From the NCBI GenBank assembly GCA_019973155.2, contig BPQB01000035.1, positions 1-64,000 on the forward strand: 64,000 bases of DNA, given 5' to 3'. The first letter of the stretch is position 1. Each line of letters starts with the position of its first letter. Of the stretch, positions 56,801 through 64,000 are shown one piece after another. The stretch comes from Phanerochaete sordida. Taxonomy: Eukaryota > Basidiomycota > Agaricomycetes > Polyporales > Phanerochaetaceae. Both the position numbers and the translations under genes were made by a program. Under the pieces are notes generated by a model, which saw nothing but the letters and a program-made list of their open reading frames with translations, made no database searches and was not told the origin of the DNA.

Positions 56801-58075
56801 ATGAGTGCGGAAATCATGACGGAGGAAATCGAGCGGTCACCCAGTCGCATGGGTTTCACGCGACCGCCGTTGCGCGTATCAAGTGACTTCGAGTATGCGG
56901 ATGCAGTGGTTGAGGACGACGATGAAAAGTGGGAGTTCGCTGGTGCGCTCCTCGTTCCCTCTTCCTCCACAAGCAGCGACTCTTCCGACGACCTTGAACC
57001 GTCGGATGCCACGGTACCAGAACATAAGCCTGCTCTCCCCTCCAGGACCATCTCGCTCTCGCACATACCCATGCAGTTCCCTGTCGTCAGCGAACCTGCC
57101 GAAGTCGACGCACACTACCATGTTGCTATCCCCGTCACGACTTCCGCTTCCGACACTGTCTATGCGCCTGAAGACCACGGCCTTTCGCGCAGCGCGCTCG
57201 CGCATCTCAAGGGTTTCTGGGACGCTCGGCTGGACGAGTACAAGAGGCTGAAGACACAGCTTGTCCTTGAGACCAACCCCTACGGCGGCATCCTCGAGGC
57301 TTCGCCCCGAGATGGTCTCCGCGCAGCCCTCTTCTCCCGACTGTCTCGGCCGGGACTTCACTCGCCTCAAGACGCCAGCCCCTCGCGGGATTCACCTCCC
57401 AGCCTGAACGCGCCCATTTACCCGCGCACAGGTGATCTCTCGACTCTCCACGACTCCCGCTCCGCAGTCCTCGACCGCGCCTTCCGCAACCTCACGCTCA
57501 ACAGCATCAACAAAATTCTATTCCTTCACGACATGCTGCAGCGCGCGAACGGTTTATCCGCTGCGCGCCCATCCAAAAGCGCTCAGTCCGAGGACGACGA
57601 TTTCGTCGACGTCTCCCTCACCGGCACCGGCACCGTAACCAGCAGCGAATCTGCCTTTGTTGCAGCCTCGCCACTCGTGTGCCAACAGCCCGGCTGCGAA
57701 AGTGGCGCCTGCAAGGGGCAGCACGAGGCGGAGCCCTCCGAGCCACACGACCGCACCTGGGAGGTCGACTGGATCGTGCGCTGGAAGGTCCTCCTCGCGC
57801 GCGTCAAGGAGGACTCGCTGCTGCCGACGCAGAGCCCCTCGCCGAGCCCCGTCGACGAAAAGGCATTCTGGGCGGCGTTCAACCCGCCGAAGCCGGCCAA
57901 GTTCTTCATCCACGAGGAGCACGATGAGTTCTTCGGGCTCGACAGCGCCTCGGAGGACGAGGACGACGACTACGGCGCGATGGTCACGCAGTCGAGCTGG
58001 GGTCTCAGCGCGGAGTCGCTCTCGCGCGAGTTCTTGCACAACCTCTGCGAGTATCGCCTCAGCCTCGCTATGTAG
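56801..58075 (+). CDS. Acidic conserved-type protein, single exon
   Basis: An intron-less frame of 424 aa. The N-terminal third is acidic and Ser-rich (VVEDDDEKWEFAGALLVP, SSTSSDSSDDLEPSD). The middle has a predicted helical segment (LSRSALAHLKGFWDARLDEY). Near residues 220-245, LDRAFRNLTLNSINKILFLH is amphipathic. The C-terminal half has a Cys cluster (CQQPGCESGACKG), a Trp-rich segment (WEVDWIVRWKVLLARVKEDS), an acidic run (DSASEDEDDDY) and a last helix. I recognise no family; the ordered parts and steady codon use indicate a real cytosolic or nuclear protein. The ATG at 56801 is used; a second in-frame ATG follows six codons later. Confidence 0.7.
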   Translation: MSAEIMTEEIERSPSRMGFTRPPLRVSSDFEYADAVVEDDDEKWEFAGALLVPSSSTSSDSSDDLEPSDATVPEHKPALPSRTISLSHIPMQFPVVSEPAEVDAHYHVAIPVTTSASDTVYAPEDHGLSRSALAHLKGFWDARLDEYKRLKTQLVLETNPYGGILEASPRDGLRAALFSRLSRPGLHSPQDASPSRDSPPSLNAPIYPRTGDLSTLHDSRSAVLDRAFRNLTLNSINKILFLHDMLQRANGLSAARPSKSAQSEDDDFVDVSLTGTGTVTSSESAFVAASPLVCQQPGCESGACKGQHEAEPSEPHDRTWEVDWIVRWKVLLARVKEDSLLPTQSPSPSPVDEKAFWAAFNPPKPAKFFIHEEHDEFFGLDSASEDEDDDYGAMVTQSSWGLSAESLSREFLHNLCEYRLSLAM

Positions 58076-58572
58076 CCCCGCGCCGTCTTGCCCGGTCCAC
58101 TTCCCCACACTTAGCATTTTCCTCCTTTCATTCTCAAACTCGCACATACGTAATCTCGTCCCAGACACGTCTCATCAGCTCATCCTCATTATTTAACTAT
58201 GCATCCTTGACTTTTGGGTTTGTTGTGGCTCGTACGCCTGTATCACCATAATTTCCTGTATCATACCTCTCATATCGTACATACTGTATGCACTTGGCCC
58301 TTTCCTGGACCCTTTTCCTGGTACCTAGTGATTCTCTGCATTGTTCCTTCATTATTTCGCGTCCTAACCGTGCCGTGTTTGCGAATGAGCTTGTGCATAG
58401 CTGTGTCACAGTCCGACTTAGGTGAGTATATATTTCCATGCAGGTCGGACCTCGTAGCTGACAGCTGGCGTTGTTTATAGCTCTACTGCCATGTCAGCTA
58501 AGACTAATGCTCTTGATCGAGAGTGGGAACGGGATGTACCAAACGATGAGCACTGCACTGCAGCGCACACAG
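58076..58572. other. Intergenic sequence between convergent genes
   Basis: T-rich sequence following the acidic protein's stop fits its 3' untranslated region. No gene recognised. Confidence 0.45.
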
Positions 58573-59307
58573 TTATGGACCGTTGGATACCACCAGAAAA
58601 TTCCTCGTCGGTCGCCGAGCCGTCGCGCATCCGCGTTCGTCGCCTCTGGGGCGGGGCGTGCCACGCTCCGCTGACGACTCGCACGTCCACGCGCCGTTAC
58701 CCCGGACGCCGGCATCCCGGCTCGCTTCGCCTGGCTGGAGCCCCGACGACGAGCTCGCAGGCAGTGCCTGGGCAGAAGGATCGATTTGCAGCGGCGCGGG
58801 CTGCGGGCGAGCAGGCTGCCGGTCGCAGTTCTGGCGATCTGCGACTACAGCGGCGGGCGGAGCCTCGGGTAGGGCTCTCGGCGCGCCTGGAACGTGGTCT
58901 CGCTGGGTATGCGGCGTCTTGGCCAGCGTAGGTACTTTCTTTGGCAGCCGCGCGGTCTCCACGTCGTAGGGAGGAACTTGGAAAGGAAAGGGCGCGATGG
59001 TGAACTCTTGGTTAGAGTAAGGCGGCGTAGACGAGTGGAAAGAGGATGTCCGTGGGATGAAATCTCCCCGGCTGCCGCTGGAGGTTCGCTCGGAGTCGAG
59101 CGAAATATCTGCGTCGGATGTGAGTACACCGACTGCATATCGAGCTAAGAAGTCCTTACCAGAGCCTGAGCGCGGTAGATCCAATCTCGTACGTCGCAGC
59201 ATGACGACCGCGAAGATGGACAGTACTATGAAGAGGGCAGCGACGCCCCCGCAGACCGCCGCGGCGATGATAGCGGACACTGATGACGACATACTCCCCA
59301 GCTTCAA
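58573..59307 (-). CDS. Single-pass membrane protein, first of a pair
   Basis: The frame (244 aa) begins MKLGSMSSSV and at once enters a Gly/Ala/Val-rich membrane helix at about residues 10-36 (IIAAAVCGGVAALFIVLSIF), then a basic stop-transfer (MLRRTR). The cytoplasmic tail has Ser-rich runs and two Pro/Tyr sites (STPPYSNQ, QVPPYDVE) that are not strict PPxY. A CAG acceptor lies just upstream (near 59321), so an extracellular first exon may exist, but I could not identify it. The helix and RRTR junction resemble the gene at 60194-61196, suggesting old paralogs. The last 80 residues are low-complexity and less certain. Confidence 0.55.
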   Translation of the reverse strand: MKLGSMSSSVSAIIAAAVCGGVAALFIVLSIFAVVMLRRTRLDLPRSGSGKDFLARYAVGVLTSDADISLDSERTSSGSRGDFIPRTSSFHSSTPPYSNQEFTIAPFPFQVPPYDVETARLPKKVPTLAKTPHTQRDHVPGAPRALPEAPPAAVVADRQNCDRQPARPQPAPLQIDPSAQALPASSSSGLQPGEASRDAGVRGNGAWTCESSAERGTPRPRGDERGCATARRPTRNFLVVSNGP

Positions 59308-60193
59308 GCTCGAGGCAGTCTGCGCAAGCTATGCAAGAGTGCTCGGTCAACGTTCACGGTACGTCGACCAGCCGAGAGGGGTGGGGCTCTGTCTGTGCAC
59401 TTACGGACGGACATTGACTTATATTGAGGCAGTTGCTCGTCTGCGATCCCCGCTGTCGAGTAGGTGCAGTATTGACGTAGGTGATATTTCCAGCGTACAA
59501 TATTGCATATCCAAAGTCGCAGGCTAATTTTGCGATGGTTGCGATGGTCGTTACTCAATAGACTGCTCTTCGCCGAATACACTAGTCCTCATATACGCGT
59601 GATGAGTATGGGTTTCCGCAGAGTAGGATGGCATGTCGACTACCTGTCGTCTGTGATGCTCCTAGGCAAGATCACAAGTCGCGGATGGTACAGTACGGCT
59701 AGCCAAAGAACTGACAACGTGGTACGACGTAGCTATCCTTCTCAACAACCGACTTATGTTCACGAGAAAAGAGGTATCAGGGCACTCAGACGGGACACGA
59801 GCCGTGGACTCTGGGAGCAGCTCAGACTAGTACGTCGCACCGAAGACATCCGCACTAGTGGTAACTCTGAATCGCGCCCATGCGACGAATTTTCTTTCAA
59901 TGTTCTTGAAGGACATCATCAAGCTATACGCGCATTTTTACATCGACAGCAACCAGATCACAGCGCGCAGAGTCCGCTGCCAGATCGACTAGCTCTCCTC
60001 TCCTGCGATATGAGCACTGTAGGACGATGAGCTCGTTCTCAAATGAGGGCGCCATTGCTACGACTGGTAGTGCAAAACAGCATGACACGGTACTTGTTTC
60101 TAGACTCTCGCAGGGATCTGCAGCCGACATATGAAAATCAATCGACCTCAGCAGGCTCACCGCCGGCGGTGCGCCGCACATGATCCATGTCCA
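59308..60193. other. Intergenic sequence
   Basis: No intact gene. A plus frame at 59503-60030 is open but shows no recognisable domain. It may hide a missing first exon of the gene at 58573-59307. Confidence 0.35.
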
Positions 60194-61196
60194 TCACATC
60201 CGGGCCTTGGAATCGGTGATAACCGACAATGAAGGTCTGGACGCGGTGAAGGGCGTGATAGTAGGCCATGATGCCTCTTCCTCCCCTATGCTCTGCGCGC
60301 GATGCAGTATCGCGAACGAGGATCCGACCAGCGACGGTTGACCAGGAGACGTGCTGGGCGACGACGACGGGGGCGAATGAATTGGCCATGGGTCATAGAA
60401 TGAGCAGCTCGAGGCCGAGTAGCTGGGGAACTCGCGCGGGCTGCGCGGATCGGAGATGTCTAGGCACGCCTCCGCGGATGCAGGGGTGTGTGGTGGGATG
60501 GCCTGCTCTGCAACCATGCGAGCGCGCGCCGGCATGTCCAGGTCATGAAGGAAGGGTGTGTAGAATTGTGCGCCGATACCCGTCTCGGAGGGCCGTCGTA
60601 TGAGCGAGATTGGCGGAGTGTCGGATGGGACAGCTGGAAGCGGCCTGCGGACAGATGGCGAGGAGGTTGTATGTTTACCGGTGGCCTCTGCTGAGCCTTG
60701 GCGAGAGCGGTAGGAGGGAGGCTGGGAATGGCGAGGAATTCCAGAGTGACGTGGGCCGGAGAACGTGTCAAGGACGCCGATGCCACGATTCTCGGTCTCG
60801 ACGGGTGATGGGGGGACTGAAACGGAGACAGTGTCCTTGTTCTCGTCTTCGTCTGCAACAGACGTCTCGCTGTCGTCTGCGGCACGTGTCAGAGAGGACA
60901 TTACAGCTATATTTGCTGGACGTACCACATCGTGCGGACTTTGCCCTGGTGCGGCGCAGCAAGACTACCACAAGCACGAGCAAAACAATCAGAAGGGCAG
61001 CAATACCCCCAGCGACGGCAGCGGCTATGATGGTAATTCTCATCGACGACGAGCTTGCTTCGGGTGCAGGGAACGGAGGTGGTGGTCTAGCTGTTTCCAC
61101 AGCGATGACACCCACGACGCCCGTGCAGTGCACGAGTCCGGACTGGGCAGAGGGCAGAGGGTCAAGTACGATGGAGGGCGTTCGTTCGTAGGACAT
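60194..61196 (-). CDS. Single-pass membrane protein with PPSY tail, second of a pair
   Basis: Two exons: from the ATG at 61196 to a donor after RRTRAKSARC (near 60925), and from an acceptor at about 60876 to 60194. The N-terminal 55 residues are short and Pro/Ser-rich (MSYERTPSIVLDPLPSAQ). The membrane helix follows (IIAAAVAGGIAALLIVLLVL) with a basic RRTR junction. The long cytoplasmic tail contains SQPPSYRSR, a PPxY motif, several SPxxP stretches and PLPAVPSDTPPIS, a possible SH3-type site. No signal peptide is seen. The topology suggests a signal-anchor or a short-ectodomain receptor-like protein. Function unknown. It shares helix and junction sequence with 58573-59307. Confidence 0.65.
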
Positions 61197-61389
61197 CTTA
61201 TATGGACCGGCTGAGGGGGACTGCGACGTCGAATTTTGCCGAATCCGTGGCGGCCTATAAGCCTGAATACACTTAGACACCGTCTATCGTGCGGTGCGGC
61301 AAGCGACTGGAAACCGCTGTGCTGCCCGGTACATTCGTCTACATCTCGCTATACGGGTCTGACTAGATTCAAGGAGATTAGTCACGGCG

Positions 61390-61870
61390 TGTGTCGGAAT
61401 GACAGTACCACGCACAGCAATACATATATTCCCGGTGGGCGAGTACGAACCTGATAGAGACATGTGCGCGGGATGAGATGAAAATGCAGATACTGTAGAG
61501 ACGGACCATGCCAGATCCCAATAAGTACCAAGTTATTTGAGTATGCCACGCTGGACTGGGCGGCCGGAAGTCGACTTGAAGCTTGACGAGTAGAGTGATC
61601 CTAGGGAATAAGGTAGCCATTATCTTTGCAAACGCGCACACTATCTGCACAATTCCCAGCACCTCCTGGCAAAACATTACGCTCAAAGACGCTGAGATAA
61701 ACCCCCAGGTTGTCGTGAACGCGGGGCTCATGGCGGTCTGGATGATGAAAGCTGTACTTGGGCGCTAAATGCATTTTTGCGACACGGGCTGATGCGCTCG
61801 ACCTCTCCGCAAGCCCAGGCAACATGAGGCGTCCGCTCAGCATGCGCGAACACAAATGCGAGAGACAGCA
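61390..61870 (-). CDS. Possible small membrane protein
   Basis: An open minus frame contains several hydrophobic stretches (FISASLSVMFCQEVLGIVQI; YLLGSGMVRLYSICIFISSR) and could join through a plausible intron (donor GTCGAG near 61800, acceptor CATCCAG near 61733) to an exon starting MELMLSLAFVFAHAERTP. The product would have three to four helices. No family is recognised and the model lacks support from a paralog, so it may be a decayed gene. Confidence 0.3.
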
Positions 61871-61907
61871 TGAGCTCCATGGATTATTATAAAAGTATCG
61901 TGCACGC

Positions 61908-63365
61908 CTACGAACTAGCATTACATGAGGACCGCGGATCCCACGAAAGTACTTGGAGGTTCGGAAACATCTGCTTCCATCCTTTCTCCGAGCCACTCGT
62001 CAGGTTCGCACGGTCAGACACGACATCTGACCGCAAGAAATGCTGAAAGACACGTCCTGTATCTGTGGGAACGCCATCGAAGTACGTCCCGCGGAGCGAC
62101 CTGGGGACCAGGTTGTTCCTGGCCTTGTAGCCGACGATGTTCAGAGCGCGCATATCGGACAGCGGCAGGGCCTCAAGCAGTGCCGAGAGGCCCTCCAAGG
62201 ACACAGGTCTCTCGCGCGAATCCCTGACTTTTACAGGCTTGCAGTATAGCCAGAACTCTGGCCGCGTCGAGTCCGAGGAGAGTGTCGTCGGCTCGAGGAG
62301 GTCATCGCGCGACGACGTGCCTTCGACGGTGAGCCCGCGCGGAGTGCTCGCGAGGACGACGGAGCGCAGCACGCGCGGGGTCCTGGGATTGCCGGAGAAG
62401 AGCCGCACCAATGAACTGATGACCATGTCCACCTCGCTGTCCGCGCCCACGTACAGCTCCAGCCCGATGCTTGCGGTCACTGGAACGAGGAGATGTTCGC
62501 AGAGCCAGGTATACGCGTACGCTGGGCCTTGGAGAGTGAGTCCGTAGACGTTCGGTAGTAAGGTTGGTTCAATGTTGTCCATGTCGACACCGGGGCCGTA
62601 CCAGGGGCGCATATGAGACAGGGTGAGGTTCGAGAGCCGTGGCATCTTCTGGAGGGCGGACAGAAAAGGTACCAGCTCGAAGAAGGCCGCGTCGAAGCCG
62701 TCTAGCTCACTGAACATGCTCTCTAGGGAAAGCGTCTCGAGGTTTGGCGCATCGAGTATTCTGGAGATATCGCAGCTGGTGATAACATCGAGGCGATGGA
62801 GGCTGGGAAGGGAAAAGGGAAAAAGTTCATTCAGCTTTACGCCACTAGCCACTCCGTCCCCATCGTTGATGATGTAGAGCTTGAGGTACTCCAGACGCGG
62901 TATGCCCCGTGTATGCCGAATAATGTCTGTCATTTTTGACATTGAGGAAAACTCGATTTCGACGTGGAGATACCGTATACGATGGGCCTCTTTCAGTAGC
63001 AGGCGTGCACAGCGCGGAGTGAAGTTTGAGAGAATGTAGATCGACACAGGGAGGTCCTGAGAGCGCCTGAGGATTGCTCGAAGGTAGGCTTCGCTTGCAT
63101 CGGAGCAAACTATCTGCCAAAGCATTGGGTAGCTCACGCCAGCCCAATACCAGTGGCGACAGACGTGCAGGACGGACGTCCAGACCAGGAAGTCCGAAGG
63201 ATCGTCCTCGTCGGTGTCCCAGTAGCTGCAGTATTCGAAGATAGCAAGCAGAATTTCGGTAGGTAGCTGAGCAATTGGTTGCTGGAAGTTAGCCAGAGAG
63301 GCGTCGAGGAGTTGCTGTGCTGGAGACGAGGTCATGGGCGAAGAGTGGGGCGTAGAAGAGTGCAT
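61908..63365 (-). CDS. F-box/leucine-rich protein, single exon
   Basis: An uninterrupted frame of 485 aa. The F-box spans about residues 33-85: IAQLPTEILLAIFEYCSYWD, a short acidic insert, then VLHVCRHWYWAGVSYPMLW, the usual fungal form. Leucine-rich strands follow (LPVSIYILSNF, IPRLEYLKLYII, LPSLHRLDVITS, APNLETLSLESM, MPRLSNLTLSHM, LPNVYGLTLQGP). This is a typical SCF substrate receptor of Agaricomycetes, with unknown target. The start is the first ATG at 63365; a second ATG ten codons on is possible. A rearranged fragment of a close paralog lies at 20697-21185. Confidence 0.85.
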   Translation of the reverse strand: MHSSTPHSSPMTSSPAQQLLDASLANFQQPIAQLPTEILLAIFEYCSYWDTDEDDPSDFLVWTSVLHVCRHWYWAGVSYPMLWQIVCSDASEAYLRAILRRSQDLPVSIYILSNFTPRCARLLLKEAHRIRYLHVEIEFSSMSKMTDIIRHTRGIPRLEYLKLYIINDGDGVASGVKLNELFPFSLPSLHRLDVITSCDISRILDAPNLETLSLESMFSELDGFDAAFFELVPFLSALQKMPRLSNLTLSHMRPWYGPGVDMDNIEPTLLPNVYGLTLQGPAYAYTWLCEHLLVPVTASIGLELYVGADSEVDMVISSLVRLFSGNPRTPRVLRSVVLASTPRGLTVEGTSSRDDLLEPTTLSSDSTRPEFWLYCKPVKVRDSRERPVSLEGLSALLEALPLSDMRALNIVGYKARNNLVPRSLRGTYFDGVPTDTGRVFQHFLRSDVVSDRANLTSGSEKGWKQMFPNLQVLSWDPRSSCNASS

Positions 63366-64000
63366 TGCTGGAGCGTGTTGCCTCTACCCTCAATATATAC
63401 ACGAAGACCATTATGATACAAAGTGTATTTCACTGCAAAGACCTGTGAAAGGTCGACTGCGGCCCGTTGACAAGGAACTGTGGCCACACACCTGCGCGCG
63501 GCCACGAGGCGCGGCCGCTCTGGACCCTTCGCGGTTGCCATAGCGCATGCAGAACGAATCTCACTGCAGACAAGCCAGAATTTCCTAGCGCGGGAAATGT
63601 TCCTGACTAGGGACCCGAATGGTAAAATATCCGGGCCATTTCCCGCGACATTTCTGGAGCGCTGAAAGGTAACGATTAGCGAGAATTTCGCCGGTATGTC
63701 CTGTAACCGGAAAGTCCGTGTTTGCGAGGCCGGGAAATGGCTAGGAAACGGTCTGGAAACAGTCTCGAAAGGAAACATTGTAGCGCACTGGAAATTGTAA
63801 TGAAATTCATGCTTTTCCGGTCCATTTTGGGTTCATTTCTGGGTGCCGGAAACACATCATATCGACAGCGCGGAAACATCGTGTACACCGGGACAGGAAA
63901 CTCTCTGATAAGATCGTATTTCACGCCCCGTGAAACTGAAACCCTCCGGAAACTTGATTGAAATATTACATTTCGGGACTTAAAGGCTTTCACGAGGCAT
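63366..64000. other. Right-edge sequence dense in GGAAA motifs
   Basis: From about 63590 to 63960 the sequence contains more than ten GGAAA or TTTCC words (for example GGAAATG, GGAAACGG, GGAAACAT, GGAAACTT) at irregular spacing, with no coding potential. It looks like part of a repetitive or mobile element cut by the window edge. Confidence 0.4.

Noticed and set aside
58573..59307. Calling PPxY in the first of the paired membrane proteins
   Set aside because: TPPYS and VPPYD have Pro-Pro-Tyr, not Pro-Pro-x-Tyr.
59503..60030. 175-codon plus-strand frame
   Set aside because: No recognisable features and no support from paralogs or splice signals.

Overview
The window looks like a nuclear segment of an agaricomycete (basidiomycete, possibly polypore-like) genome. 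The reasons are dense short genes on both strands, many 46-62 nt GT-AG introns whose removal restores long frames, GC-rich third positions, and families typical of Agaricomycetes: many F-box proteins, DUF6533 seven-helix membrane proteins, and single-pass proteins with a galactose-binding-like ectodomain. I saw no rRNA, convincing tRNA, CRISPR or bacterial-type operon. All gene models are hand-spliced from the sequence. Where exon sums are given, they close in frame.

Layout. At 0.75-5.5 kb lies a tandem pair of F-box genes with almost identical exon structure, then at 6.4-8.0 kb a seven-exon gene with a deaminase-like C-A-E / C-x-x-C signature. A very GC-rich tract with intron-like modules but no recognisable product fills 8.0-12.2 kb. 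A polytopic membrane protein follows (12.2-13.6 kb), then a gene-poor stretch with a repeat pair and a tandem palindrome/CACGTG unit, then the mitochondrial Hsp78/ClpB chaperone (17.0-19.8 kb).

From 20.7 to 42.2 kb is an unstable accessory region. It holds seven minus-strand members, intact or broken, of a PPxY-tailed membrane-protein family, decayed family fragments, intact and broken F-box genes, a 1.7-kb segmental duplication, a small MULE-like MITE and an AT-rich block that may be inserted DNA. A large IBtk-like ankyrin/RCC1/BTB gene (42.7-47.8 kb) separates it from a second accessory stretch. That stretch has an inverted family member (49.5-50.4 kb), two DUF6533 genes, a 1,010-bp hAT-like element inserted in the 3' coding end of the second, an acidic conserved-type protein, two single-pass membrane proteins and a final F-box gene (61.9-63.4 kb).

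How the genes may relate. Hsp78, the IBtk-like adaptor, the polytopic membrane protein and the acidic protein look like stable genes. The rest show birth-and-death evolution: duplication, truncation, frameshifts, stops and transposon capture. Ubiquitin is a possible common theme, since F-box proteins act in SCF ligases, IBtk-type BTB proteins in Cul3 ligases, and PPxY tails can bind WW domains of Rsp5/Nedd4 ligases. Any functional link between them is inference.
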